Positions 42,802 through 52,931 of a stretch of DNA of 64,000 nt are shown here, piece by piece. A program made the position numbers and the translations under genes. Each line of letters opens with the position of its first letter. Position 1 is the stretch's first letter. The stretch comes from CAVSRC01 sp963785065. Its GTDB lineage: Bacteria > Pseudomonadota > Alphaproteobacteria > Rhizobiales > Kaistiaceae. A model generated the notes under the pieces. It made no database searches. It had not been told where the DNA came from and saw nothing but the letters and a program-made list of their open reading frames with translations. The stretch covers positions 744,001-808,000 of the forward strand of contig CAWATX010000004.1 in assembly GCA_963785065.1 (NCBI GenBank), written 5' to 3'.

Positions 42802-44469
42802 TCAATTGCCGGGCGACGGTTCTGGCAGCCAGTATTCGGCATTGTCCTTGCCGCGTTCGATGCGCACGAAGTTGTTGGCGAACACGCGGAAGGAGCCGCT
42901 CCACTGCCCGTCGGGCCATTTCACACGGATATCGGCGCGCTCGGCGGTGCCCAGGCCGACATGGACGAAGCCGGCCTGACCGGAGGCGTGGCCACCGCCA
43001 ACATGAACGGTGCGGTCCATGACATTGTTGCCGGCCTTGACGTTGATGCGCGCACCGACGGCATTGCGATTGGCGTTGGGCTCGGCCAGCTCGATCTCGA
43101 GCCAGTTGCCGAGCGGCTCGTCGGTGCCCCAGGTGGTCCTGGTGCCGAGGTTGCGGAAGAGGCTGACGGGCGCCTCGCGGTTGACCACCACCAGGTCGAG
43201 CATGCCGTCCATGTTGAGGTCTATCGCCGCACCGCCGCGGCCCTTGCGCGGCAGCGCAATGCCGGCCTGCTTGCCGACCTCGGTGAAGGTCTTGTCCCAC
43301 TGGCCGAGCAGCAGATTGTCGGGATCGTCGGCGGCGAAATCGGGCATCGCGTCGACATTGCCCTTGGCGATGAACAGGTCGAGCAGGCCGTCATTGTTGA
43401 AATCAGCGAACTGGCTGTGCCAGCCGGTCGAAGGGCGCACGTCGCCACCGGCATAGGGCCGCGCCGCGGTGGCGCCCATCGGAAAGGCGATGTCCTTGTA
43501 GACCGGGCGGTCGGTGTCGGCCTCCTCGGAGAGTTGCTGCAGCTTGGTATCGCCCATCGAGGTGAGCGCATAGACCGGATAGTTGTTGCCGAAGAGGTTG
43601 GCCTGAGCGATGCCCATGCCGTAGATCGACAGGTGCTGCCAGCCTTCCGAAGCGGTGTACAGGCGCGGCGGCTTGCCGGGATCGACGTGCCACATCTGTT
43701 CTTCGCCGCCACGGTAATATTGGCGGTCATTGGTGACCCTGAGCGAGGGCACGCCCGACTGGTTCCAGTCGGTGAACAGCATCGACAGCGAGCAATAGCT
43801 CGGCGACAGCGCTACCGGATCGCTGTAGTCGGGCTTGTCGCGCGAGGCCGAGCGGTCGAGGTAGTTGTCGGCGCAGGTGCCCCACGGCGCGCCCGGTGCC
43901 ATGCGGTCGACATAGTTGCCAATGGCCAGCGTCGGGAAGGTCTGGTCGTTCTCCCAGGTCGCCGAGAAGGAGGTCGTCCAGTCGCGCCCGCCATCGAAGG
44001 CGAACGCCTGGTTGGCCACCTGGAACTTGCAGTCTCCCTCACCCTTGAGAATCAGGTTGCGGCCCAGTCGCAGCACGACGAGGTCCATCAGCCCGTCATT
44101 GTCGATGTCGAGCGGATAGGCGCCAGTGACGTTGACGAGGTCCTCGGCCGGGATGCCCATGTCGACCTTGGTGAACTTGAGCGCACCACCGGTCGGGCTC
44201 TCATTGACGTACATGTCCGCCGGGCTGGTGCCGCCGGCGATGAACAGGTCCGGCCTGCGGTCGCCGTTGCAGTCGAAGGCGGCAACGCCGCCGCCGACGA
44301 AGAACTCCCAGCCGCCGGTATATTTGTGGTCGATGCCGGCGGCCAGCGCCTCCTCGTGCATGTCGGGGATGTCGTTGGGCACCGGCTTCGTCATGTCGTC
44401 GGCATAGGCGGTGGCGGCCGAGGCGAGGCCGGCGACGAGCAGTGCCGCGGCGAAGAGGCTCCGGGTCAT
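42802..44469 (-). CDS. FG-GAP/VCBS and ASPIC-UnbV (CRTAC1-like) exported protein
   Basis: 555 residues with a signal peptide cleaved near AYADD. FG-GAP/VCBS calcium-binding repeats are seen as DCNGDRRPDLFIAGG, DIDNDGLMDLVVLR, DFNNDGLLDLFIAKG and DLNMDGMLDLVVVN, forming a beta-propeller. The C-terminal ASPIC/UnbV domain is at about 455-535 (NWLEIELAEPNANRNAVGA, HVGGGHASGQ and IRVKWPDG). The start overlaps the stop of the di-haem gene (ATGA). Family function is obscure; it would act in the periplasm. Confidence 0.9.
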   Translation of the reverse strand: MTRSLFAAALLVAGLASAATAYADDMTKPVPNDIPDMHEEALAAGIDHKYTGGWEFFVGGGVAAFDCNGDRRPDLFIAGGTSPADMYVNESPTGGALKFTKVDMGIPAEDLVNVTGAYPLDIDNDGLMDLVVLRLGRNLILKGEGDCKFQVANQAFAFDGGRDWTTSFSATWENDQTFPTLAIGNYVDRMAPGAPWGTCADNYLDRSASRDKPDYSDPVALSPSYCSLSMLFTDWNQSGVPSLRVTNDRQYYRGGEEQMWHVDPGKPPRLYTASEGWQHLSIYGMGIAQANLFGNNYPVYALTSMGDTKLQQLSEEADTDRPVYKDIAFPMGATAARPYAGGDVRPSTGWHSQFADFNNDGLLDLFIAKGNVDAMPDFAADDPDNLLLGQWDKTFTEVGKQAGIALPRKGRGGAAIDLNMDGMLDLVVVNREAPVSLFRNLGTRTTWGTDEPLGNWLEIELAEPNANRNAVGARINVKAGNNVMDRTVHVGGGHASGQAGFVHVGLGTAERADIRVKWPDGQWSGSFRVFANNFVRIERGKDNAEYWLPEPSPGN

Positions 44470-45916
44470 TGCGGGATCACCAGGGTCTTCAGAAAGGCGA
44501 TGAGCGCCGAACGGTCGGCATCGCTGGCGTCGATGTATTTCTGGCGCGCTTCACGCCCCTCCCCGCCATGGGCGCGGATGACGCCATCGAGCGTGGTGAT
44601 GTCGTTGCGGTGGCCGTAAGGCGCGGTCGAGCCGACGCCCCACAGCTCGGCGGTGATGAAGACGTCGCGCTCGACGAAGCGCTGGGCGAGAAGCTCGTTG
44701 CCGAGCCGGCTGACTTCGGCATCGGAGATGTGGTGGCGCTTGAGGTCGCCGAAGAGCGGTACCAGGATCTGGCCCTTGTCGTTGCGCGGCAGCTTCTTCG
44801 CCCAGTCGAGAAGCCCGAGATTGTAGGAGATGGGCTTGGCGACCTCGCCCGAGCGCAAGGTGCCGGCCGTGTCGTAGGGCGCGGGGTCGGTGAAGGTGAG
44901 GCTGTCGAGCGGCAGATAGGGCTTGTGGCAGGTGTCGCAGCCCATGGCGGTGAACACCTTCTCGCCCTGTGCGGCGGCATCGCGCCAGGCCTGGCTGTCA
45001 GGCACCACGCGGGTCGGCGACGGCAGGGTCGCCTGGAAGGCGACAAGGGCCGAGACGTCGCCCGGCGACAGCTCGTCGGGAACCCCGTCCCCGTCGAAAT
45101 CGTCGGTTCCGGTCCAGCGCTTGCCCCAGCGTTCGCTGGATTCGAGGCCAAGATGGATGTTGCCGGCATTGACGGTGAACTGGCGCAGCGAGGCGAAGAC
45201 GCCCTTCTGGCTGAAGGGACGCACGGTCAGGTCCGAATCGATCCCCTGCAGGCCGGAGAAATCGACCAGGCCGTCGGGCATGACGGTCAGCGTGCCGAAG
45301 TCGACGCCCTTGGACGACAGGCTCACCGTCTCCGGCTTGCCGCTTTTGCGGGCGGCAGCAACCGCCTGGTTGCGCTCGGTCCTGAGCTCGGCGGTCATCT
45401 CGCGGGCGAGCAGCTCGATGAGGCCATCGCCGAACAGGCTGACCGAGCCGCGCTCGTTGGAGAACTGCGGATCGAGCGTGTCGAAATCGGCGCTCTCGAA
45501 GCCCTCGGAGATGAAGGCGTTGGCGGTGAAATCGCCGGCGCCGCCGAGGACGGGCACGCTGTGGCAGCTCTGGCAGTTGTTCGAATCGAGGCCCGCCGTG
45601 CGGCGGAAGGTGACATCGACCGGGTGCTTGCGCTGGGTCGGGATGATCGCCTGGGTGGCCATCGGACGGCCGAGGCCGTCGGCCCTGGTGAAGCGCGCGG
45701 TGAACAGCGCCTTGCCGTCGGCGACAAGCTGGTTGAGCTGGTCAGCGGTGAGCGCGCCCTCGAACTGGCTGAAATCGATGTGGCCGTGGATCGCCTTCTC
45801 GGCCCACGGCGTCATCTCGCCGGCCATGGCGGAAGAGCCGGCCAGCAGTGCCACCGAGATAATGACCGCCCCTAATCGAGCCTGGCGTCGCCTTCCCAGC
45901 CCGCGAGATCCATGCG

Positions 45917-45920
<4 letters not shown>
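44466..45920 (-). CDS. Di-haem c-type cytochrome oxidoreductase (DHOR/DUF1111-like)
   Basis: 484 residues, signal peptide to about residue 34. Two haem-c sites are seen: CQSCH at 116-120 and CDTCH at 328-332. The order and spacing fit the di-haem oxidoreductase group related to cytochrome c peroxidase. A calcium-loop-like DFDGDGVPDE lies near 274-283. The C-terminal LWGVGSTAPYGHRNDITTLDGVI is typical of DHOR. It probably oxidises a periplasmic substrate or reduces peroxide. Its start overlaps the ABC ATPase stop by ATGA, an unusual link to sugar uptake. Confidence 0.9.
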
Positions 45921-46705
<785 letters not shown>

Positions 46706-46731
46706 TGTCGGCAACTCCTAATCTCCGATCC

Positions 46732-48093
46732 TCAGCGGGCCCGCCTGCGGTATGCAGTGTCGATGCCGACAGCGATCACGAGAACCAGACCCGAGACGAT
46801 ATTCTGCAACGGCGACTCGATGCCCATCAGTTGCATGCCCGACTGCAGCGACTGCATGACCACCGCGCCGAGCATGGCGCCCGGCACCGTGCCGATGCCG
46901 CCGGCGAACGACGTGCCGCCGATGATGGTGGCAGCGATGACGTAGAGCTCGTCGTTGGTACCGAGCGCGTTGGTCGCCGCGTTGAGGCGGGCCGAAGCGA
47001 CGATGCCGGCAATGGCGCAGAGGACCCCCATGAGGATGAATATCTTCATGATGATCCAGCGGGTATTGATACCGCCGAGATCCGCCGCTTCCGGGTTGCC
47101 GCCGATGGCGAAGACGTAGCGCCCGAAGCGGGTTCGCGTAGCCAGGAACGTCACGATGACGCCGACGCCGATCGCGATCAGGACCGGGATCGCCAGACCG
47201 AGCGAGAAGTACAGCTCACCGCTCGCCGGCCACGCGATATCGTGGAGCTTGGCATACTGCTTGGCCAGCCCGATCGGCATCGGATAGGCGTTGATGACGG
47301 CGATCGCGCCGATGACGGCACCGCAGCCGATGATGCCGAGCGTGAACTCGGCCCAGACCGGGCGCAGCGGGAATTCGAACTTCACGCGTTGACGGCGGCC
47401 GTTGATGATCGCGACGATGATGGCAACGCAGGCGATCAACGCCACGATCCAGCTCAGCGTCTCACCGATCGAGCCAAAGCCGCCGCCGCCGAGCTTGGCG
47501 AAGGTGCTGTCCATCGGCGCCAGCGTGCGGCCGCTGGCCACCCACCACGCAGCGCCGCGCCAGATGAGCAGCGCGCCGAGGGTGACGATGAAAGCGGGAA
47601 TGCCGAAGAAGGCGATGACGAAGCCCTGCAGGGCGCCGATCGCAGCGCCGATGGCGATGCCGAAGGCGACCGTGATGAGCCAGGTCAGCGGCCAGTCGTA
47701 GCCGACGAAATGGGGCAGGATCTCGATCTGCAACTTGCCCATGAGCATGGCCAGGAAGCCGTTCAACGAACCGACCGACAGGTCGATGTTGCGCGACACG
47801 ATGACCAGCACCATCCCGGTCGCCATGATGGCCACCGTGGAGGTCTGCACAGAGAGATTCCACAGATTGCGCGGAGTGAGGAAGACGCCCTCGCCGATGG
47901 CGAATGGGTTGCCCGCCAGGCGCCAGGCCGTCATCACCTGGAAGCCGAACCAGATGAGCGCAAGCGCTGCGATCATCCCGAGCATGCGGGCGTCGATCTC
48001 GGTCGCATGCATGAAAGACTGCAGCAGATTGGTGGGGCGCCTGCCTACACCACCAACTGGCGCAGGTCCGGTCGTGCCGGTTGCCTCAGCCAT
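46732..48093 (-). CDS. Sugar ABC importer permease (XylH/FrcC-like)
   Basis: 453 residues from ATG 48093. A BPD_transp_2 family protein with about 12 membrane segments; the motif SRNIDLSVGSLNGFLAML is diagnostic, as are NPEAADLGGINTRW and GTSFAGGIGTVPGAMLGAVV. It is longer than the usual 330-390 residues because of a middle part with extra membrane segments (about 235-320), as in XylH. It sits 26 bases before the ATPase gene. Confidence 0.93.
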   Translation of the reverse strand: MAEATGTTGPAPVGGVGRRPTNLLQSFMHATEIDARMLGMIAALALIWFGFQVMTAWRLAGNPFAIGEGVFLTPRNLWNLSVQTSTVAIMATGMVLVIVSRNIDLSVGSLNGFLAMLMGKLQIEILPHFVGYDWPLTWLITVAFGIAIGAAIGALQGFVIAFFGIPAFIVTLGALLIWRGAAWWVASGRTLAPMDSTFAKLGGGGFGSIGETLSWIVALIACVAIIVAIINGRRQRVKFEFPLRPVWAEFTLGIIGCGAVIGAIAVINAYPMPIGLAKQYAKLHDIAWPASGELYFSLGLAIPVLIAIGVGVIVTFLATRTRFGRYVFAIGGNPEAADLGGINTRWIIMKIFILMGVLCAIAGIVASARLNAATNALGTNDELYVIAATIIGGTSFAGGIGTVPGAMLGAVVMQSLQSGMQLMGIESPLQNIVSGLVLVIAVGIDTAYRRRAR

Positions 48094-48126
48094 TTTCGTT
48101 GCCCGATATTGCGCGCGCAGAAGGCC

Positions 48127-48157
48127 GCCTGCGCCGCGCACGAGGCGCGGCGCAGGC
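48127..48157 (-). other. Strong hairpin between binding-protein and permease genes
   Basis: A perfect 13-bp stem, GCCTGCGCCGCGC and GCGCGGCGCAGGC, with a 5-base loop. It is not followed by a T-run on the minus strand. Such structures after a binding-protein gene usually protect the upstream mRNA end so that more binding protein than permease is made. Confidence 0.75.
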
Positions 48158-48175
48158 TATGGATTTGGCTAGTAC

Positions 48176-49213
48176 CTAGCCGCACACCGCCACGGTGCCG
48201 GGCTTCACGCCCTTGCAGACCTCATCCTTGGTGATCCAGCCCGCATCGATAACCTCGTTGAGGTTGTCCTTGGTGATCGGGTTGGGCTTCAGGAAGATGG
48301 ACGTCATGTTGACGCCCTTCGGGCCACCGTTGAACATCACGGCGCCTTCGATCTTGTCCATGGGCGTTCCGCCGGCCATCTCGAGAGCCGCCTTGGCAGC
48401 AGCCTTGCCGAGCGCACGGGCGTCCTTCCACACCGACACGGTCTGCGTGCCGAGCGCGACGCGGTTGAGAGCCGCATGGTCACCGTCCTGGCCAGAGACC
48501 GGAACCTGTCCGGCCATGCCCTGGGCGGCAAGCGCGGCGACGACGCCACCGGCCATGCCGTCGTTCTCGCAGACCACGGCGTCAACCTTGTTGTTGTTGA
48601 CGGTCAGGAACTGCTCCATCTCCTTCTGGGCGTTCGCCGGATCCCAGTTGTCGGTGTAGGTCTCGCCGACGATCTTGATCTTGCCGTCCTTCACCGACGG
48701 GCCGATGACTTCTTCGATGCCCGAGCGCAGGAAGTCCGCATTCGGATCAGCCGAGTTGCCCTTGATGATGACGTAGTTGCCTGTCGGCTGCGCCGCGAAG
48801 ACGTACTTCGCCTGGAGCCGACCGACTTCCTTGTTGTCGAAGGTGATGTAGAAGGCCTTCGGGTTCTCGATGAGACGGTCATAGCCGATCACCGGAATGC
48901 CCTCGTCAACCGCCTTCTGGATGGCCGGCTGAATGGCGTCGGTATCCTGAGCGAGAACGATCAGCACGTTGGCGCCCTGCGAGATCAGGTTCTCGACGTC
49001 CGTCAACTGCTTGGAAGCAGAAGACTGAGCGTCGGTCGAGATGTACTTGGCGCCAGCCGGATCAAGCACGCTCTTCATCGCAGCTTCGTCGGTTTTCCAA
49101 CGCTCTTCCTGGAAGTTATTCCAGGAAACGCCGACGACGATTTGCGCCATCGCAACCGTGGCCGACGCGGCCAAGCCGATCGCGGCAATGGAAGTTACCA
49201 GTAGCTTCCGCAT
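48176..49213 (-). CDS. xylF: Sugar ABC importer, periplasmic binding protein (XylF-like)
   Basis: 345 residues from ATG 49213, with a strong GGGAGGAA ribosome site. The signal peptide ends near AMAQ. A Peripla_BP_4 protein with VVGVSWNNFQEERWKTDE at the start, IPVIGYDRLI, YITFDNKEVG and VSGQDGDHAALNRV, which fit D-xylose-binding proteins. It delivers sugar to the permease. Xylose is the best guess; other pentoses or oligosaccharides are possible. Confidence 0.85.
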   Translation of the reverse strand: MRKLLVTSIAAIGLAASATVAMAQIVVGVSWNNFQEERWKTDEAAMKSVLDPAGAKYISTDAQSSASKQLTDVENLISQGANVLIVLAQDTDAIQPAIQKAVDEGIPVIGYDRLIENPKAFYITFDNKEVGRLQAKYVFAAQPTGNYVIIKGNSADPNADFLRSGIEEVIGPSVKDGKIKIVGETYTDNWDPANAQKEMEQFLTVNNNKVDAVVCENDGMAGGVVAALAAQGMAGQVPVSGQDGDHAALNRVALGTQTVSVWKDARALGKAAAKAALEMAGGTPMDKIEGAVMFNGGPKGVNMTSIFLKPNPITKDNLNEVIDAGWITKDEVCKGVKPGTVAVCG

Positions 49214-49748
49214 GAGTTCCTCCCGTTAGGCGGATGAATGCCCGGCAAAATCCGGCACGCACCCCAAATGAAACACAATCCAAGCGAACCGGCGCTCCCG
49301 GTACATCCGCCGGGACCATGCGCAGCCGCTCGTCGAACAGGCAGCGCCGGAGCGAGGGCACCATATCGAGGAAAGTGGTTGTTTTGCAAGTTGTATCGGT
49401 AGGCCTCGTCGAATTGCGGTCAGCATGTCGCAACCGCCGATTACCAGGCACCGTGGCGGGTCGCGCGCCTCTCCGGGCGGGCACGGCGGATCGCGTCGCC
49501 GCCGCTGTTCCGTATGATGATTGGGGTGTTGATGTGATGAATGCCGAGCTCGTATGGCAAGGCGAGGCCGCCACTGCCCACCGCAAAACGATACTCGGAC
49601 AGCACACGATCAATACTACGGGGGACGTAATGCCGCACAGGCGCGTGCCGGTGCCACGCACGGTCGCCGGAAATGCGCAGCCGACCCGCGCTCCACCGCG
49701 GCGATGCCAGCCGGCGGCGTGCAGGCCCTTTAATCTTCGGAGAGGGAC
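49214..49748. other. Upstream region of the sugar operon, no clear gene
   Basis: 535 bases that should hold the promoter of the sugar operon. GTTGT-TTTGCAA-GTTGT (about 49378-49394) is a direct repeat that may be an operator. A minus-strand frame (49441-49638) has no ribosome site, unusual codon use and no recognised family, so I did not call it. Confidence 0.45.
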
Positions 49749-49838
49749 TTATTGGATGGTGAGATAGGGCAACGCCAGGACCGCGGTCGACGCCGCACTC
49801 AACAGCAGGAACACGAGAACGCGAAGCGACAAGGTCAT
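49749..49838 (-). CDS. 29-residue single-pass membrane microprotein
   Basis: ATG 49838 is preceded by GAGGGG with a 6-base spacer. The peptide MTLSLRVLVFLLLSAASTAV continues LALPYLTIQ and stops at TAA. It has one hydrophobic helix with an Arg at the inner side. It is not attached to a longer frame. The good ribosome site, hydrophobic pattern and isolation between operons suggest a real small protein, but no homologue is recognised. Confidence 0.5.
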   Translation of the reverse strand: MTLSLRVLVFLLLSAASTAVLALPYLTIQ

Positions 49839-49970
49839 GACAATCCCCTCAGCCCCCACTGAGATAGCCCGGCAGTCTTAATGCTTTGTTGCGCCCCGCC
49901 GATAGCGCCAAAAAAACCGCAGGTGAATCGCGGAGTTGGAGTGTTTAGAGCTTTTTCCCCGGCGAGGGAA

Positions 49971-49985
49971 TGACCTCGGTCACAC
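49971..49985. promoter_or_regulatory. TGACC-TC-GGTCA palindrome before the ThuA gene
   Basis: TGACCTCGGTCACAC shares its core and right arm with the perfect palindrome at 10466-10483. It lies 185 bases before the ThuA-like start. The left arm is AATGACC, so it is weaker than the other site. It may bind the same CRP-family or other dimeric regulator. Confidence 0.4.
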
Positions 49986-50169
49986 CTCTCGCGCGGTCCC
50001 GCGGCAGGGCTTGCGGGCAGCCGACAAAGCCCGTGCAAGCCGGACCGGTTTGTGTTTAGGCTCGGCCGATACAGGCCGGGGGAACCGCCGCAAACGTTGC
50101 GTTGCGCGGCGCCCGCCGCCCGATCGCGAAGCGGGTGGCGGCGTGTTCCGTCACATTTCGGAGAATGCA

Positions 50170-50955
50170 ATGACGATTCGTACCATTGTCTGGGGAGAGA
50201 ACGTCCACGACCGCGAGAATGCGGTGGTGCGTGAAATCTACCCGAACGGCATGCACGGCTGCATCGCCGATGCGCTCAATGCCGACGCAGAGATCACGGC
50301 GACCACCGCCACGCTCGACCAGCCCGAGCACGGGCTGACCGCCGAACGGCTGGCCGAGACCGACGTTCTGACCTGGTGGGGCCACAAGGCGCATGGCGCC
50401 GTCTCCGACTCTGTGGTCGAGCGGGTGGCGGAACGGGTGTGGGAGGGCATGGGGTTGATCGTGCTCCATTCCGGCCATTTCTCGAAGATCTTCAAGCGGC
50501 TGATGGGCGCGCCCTGCTCGCTCAAATGGCGCGAGGCGGGCGAGAAGGAACGCGTGTGGGTGATCAACCGCAATCACCCGATCGCGCAGGGTCTGGGCGA
50601 CAGCTTCATCGTTCCCGAGACGGAGATGTACGGCGAGCCCTTCACCATCCCTGAGCCGATGGAGACCGTGTTCATCAGCTGGTACGACGGCGGCGAGGTC
50701 TTCCGCTCCGGCGTCACCTTCCAGCGCGGCGCCGGCCGCATCTTCTATTTCTCGCCGGGCCACGAGGTCTACCCGATCTATCACGACAAGAACGTGCAGA
50801 CCGTGCTGCGCAATGCGGTGAAATGGGCCTACAACCCCGCGCCCGCCTGGGCGGGGATCACCATCGCGGCCAACGTGCCGGTCGACAAGGCACCCGAGCC
50901 GATCGAGGAGAAGGGCTCGCACCTGCACGCGCCGGGTGAAGCCGGCTTCCGCTAG
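50170..50955 (+). CDS. ThuA-like protein
   Basis: 261 residues from ATG 50170 with CGGAGA upstream. It has the class I glutamine-amidotransferase-like fold of ThuA: IRTIVWGENVHDR, DVLTWWGHKAH, GLIVLHSGHFSKIFK and RIFYFSPGHEVYPIYHD. ThuA/ThuB take part in trehalose and related disaccharide breakdown via 3-keto sugars in rhizobia. It is followed ten bases later by a Gfo/Idh/MocA gene, the same pairing as thuA-thuB. Confidence 0.9.
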   Translation: MTIRTIVWGENVHDRENAVVREIYPNGMHGCIADALNADAEITATTATLDQPEHGLTAERLAETDVLTWWGHKAHGAVSDSVVERVAERVWEGMGLIVLHSGHFSKIFKRLMGAPCSLKWREAGEKERVWVINRNHPIAQGLGDSFIVPETEMYGEPFTIPEPMETVFISWYDGGEVFRSGVTFQRGAGRIFYFSPGHEVYPIYHDKNVQTVLRNAVKWAYNPAPAWAGITIAANVPVDKAPEPIEEKGSHLHAPGEAGFR

Positions 50956-50964
50956 GCTCTCCCC

Positions 50965-52026
50965 ATGAGCGACACCGTCCGGCTGGCGATCGTGGGGACC
51001 GGCGGCATGGCGCGTACCCATGCCCGCTCCTTCCGCGTGCTGCCGGGCGTGGAACTGGTGGCGGCGGTGGAGCCGCATGAGGACCGGCTCAACGCCTTCT
51101 GCGACGACTTCGCCATTCCACACCGCTTCAGCGATCTCGACACGGCGATCGGATGGGGTGCATTCGACGCTGTCGCCAATGTCACGCCGGATGCCGCCCA
51201 CCATCCGACCAGCATGAAGCTGATCGCCGCCGGCAAGCACATATTGTGCGAGAAGCCGCTGGCGACGACCTATCCGCTGGCGCTGGAGATGACCGAGGCG
51301 GCGGAGAAGCGCGGCCTCGTCAACATGGTCAACCTCACCTATCGCGGCTCGCCGGCGGTGGAGAAGGCGCGCGAGATCGTGGTCAATGGCGAGATCGGCG
51401 AGATCCGCCATTTCGAGGCGTCCTATCTGCAGAGCTGGCTGGTCGGCAACCATTGGGGCGAGTGGCAGAAAGACGACCGCTGGCTGTGGCGCCTGTCCTC
51501 GGCGCACGGCAGCCACGGCGTCATCGGCGACATCGGCATCCACATCGTCGACTTCGCCACCTATGCCTGCGCCAACGACATCGTGTGGATGGAGAGCCGC
51601 GCGAAGACCTTCCACAAGGTCGATGGCGGGCGCGTCGGCGACTACGTGCTCGACGCCAACGATTCCTTCTCCATGTCGGTGGAACTGAAGAACGGGGCGC
51701 TCGGCGTCATCCATGCCACGCGCTGGGGCACCGGCTATGCCAATACGCTGCGCCTCGACCTGTTCGGCTCGAAGGGCGGCCTGCAGATGATCACCACCGG
51801 CGACAAGTCGTGGCTCGGGCGCTGCGTCGGCAATGACGTGCACACCATGACCTGGCGCGAGGTGGCCTGCCCGCCGGTGCGCTCGGTCTACCGGCGCTTC
51901 ATCGAATCGGTGCAGACCGGGGCCCATGCCAATCCCGACTTCCGTCAGGCCGCCAAGATCCAGCGCATCCTCGACCTGTGCCTGGAAGCCGGCGACCGCA
52001 GCCACGGCGGCGTGCGGCTGGACTAG
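50965..52026 (+). CDS. Gfo/Idh/MocA-family oxidoreductase
   Basis: 353 residues. The Rossmann fold starts LAIVGTGGMARTHARSF; the signature EKPLATT (Lys of the EKP motif) is near 94-100; the C-terminal alpha/beta domain has GDIGIHIVDFA with the catalytic-region His. It probably oxidises a sugar or cyclitol with NAD(P). Transcription with the ThuA-like gene suggests a 3-keto sugar route; the substrate is not fixed by sequence. Confidence 0.92.
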   Translation: MSDTVRLAIVGTGGMARTHARSFRVLPGVELVAAVEPHEDRLNAFCDDFAIPHRFSDLDTAIGWGAFDAVANVTPDAAHHPTSMKLIAAGKHILCEKPLATTYPLALEMTEAAEKRGLVNMVNLTYRGSPAVEKAREIVVNGEIGEIRHFEASYLQSWLVGNHWGEWQKDDRWLWRLSSAHGSHGVIGDIGIHIVDFATYACANDIVWMESRAKTFHKVDGGRVGDYVLDANDSFSMSVELKNGALGVIHATRWGTGYANTLRLDLFGSKGGLQMITTGDKSWLGRCVGNDVHTMTWREVACPPVRSVYRRFIESVQTGAHANPDFRQAAKIQRILDLCLEAGDRSHGGVRLD

Positions 52027-52230
52027 GCGAAGATCCTTCCAAGCCACGGGTCCGGACGATTACGGGACGGCCCGCGGCCAAAAGAACACCGTTGATTGTC
52101 GTGAAACGCGTTCGTCGTTCGTCGTTCGGGTAGCCGAGCTTGACGGAGCAAGATCATCTCCGACCTCGGCGAGCCTGCCGTGATGGCCTGTCAGCCCCGC
52201 GGCCGTTGATTTGGCGAGAGGAGCCTCACG

Positions 52231-52887
52231 ATGACCATCACGATCACCGCATTCGAGCGATCGCCCGACGGCGGCAAAGGATTGTCGCGCGACACGCGCG
52301 TGCGCTGGGCGCTCGAGGAAGTCGGCCAGCCCTACGCGGTTCGGCTCGTTTCGTTTCGTGCAATGAAGGAACCGGCGCACCTGGCGCTTCATCCCTTCGG
52401 CCAGATACCAACCTATGAGGAAGGCGATCTCGCCCTGTTCGAGACTGGCGCGATTGTCTTCCACATTGCCGAGCACCATGCCGGCCTGCTGCCGAAGGAC
52501 GCCAATGCGCGGGCGCGCGCGATCATGTGGATGTTCGCCGCGCTGAATACGGTGGAACTGCCGATCCTCGAACTCGCGAACGCCAAGCTCCTGGAGAGTA
52601 ACTGGCCCTGGAGCAAGGATCGCGTGCCCGTGGTCGAGGACCGTGTCCGCGATCGGCTGGACCAACTGTCGGCGCGCCTGAGCGATGCCGACTGGCTCGA
52701 TGGCGGGTTCAGTGCGGGCGATCTGATGATGGTGTCGGTGCTGCTCAGGCTGAGATCGTCGGGCATTCTCAACGAATATCCGAACCTGGCCGCTTACGTT
52801 GCGCGCGGCGAGGCGCGGCCCGCCTACAAACGGGCATTTGCCGCGCAATTGGCGCTCTACGCTGGCAAGCCATCAGCCGCCGATTGA
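52231..52887 (+). CDS. Glutathione S-transferase family protein
   Basis: 218 residues from ATG 52231 with GAGAGGAG upstream. An N-terminal thioredoxin-like domain has SRDTRVRWALEEVGQPY, the HPFGQIPTYEEGDLALFETGAIV region (cis-Pro, then Glu-Thr for glutathione) in shortened form, and a helical C-terminal domain with FSAGDLMMVSVLLRL. It is likely cytoplasmic and detoxifying; substrate unknown. Monocistronic. Confidence 0.9.
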   Translation: MTITITAFERSPDGGKGLSRDTRVRWALEEVGQPYAVRLVSFRAMKEPAHLALHPFGQIPTYEEGDLALFETGAIVFHIAEHHAGLLPKDANARARAIMWMFAALNTVELPILELANAKLLESNWPWSKDRVPVVEDRVRDRLDQLSARLSDADWLDGGFSAGDLMMVSVLLRLRSSGILNEYPNLAAYVARGEARPAYKRAFAAQLALYAGKPSAAD

Positions 52888-52931
52888 TTTCGACCGGATT
52901 TCGGGCGTCCTCGCGCGAAGGGATCGTGGCC

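Noticed and set aside
42325..44619. A 764-codon plus-strand open frame over the M24 and ASPIC genes
   Set aside because: It is antisense to two well-supported genes, has Arg/Gly/Val-rich shadow composition, no ribosome site and no family motif. Long false frames are expected in DNA this rich in GC.
49441..49638. Minus-strand frame of 65 codons upstream of the sugar operon
   Set aside because: No ribosome site, no known family and codon use unlike the neighbours; not enough to call a gene.
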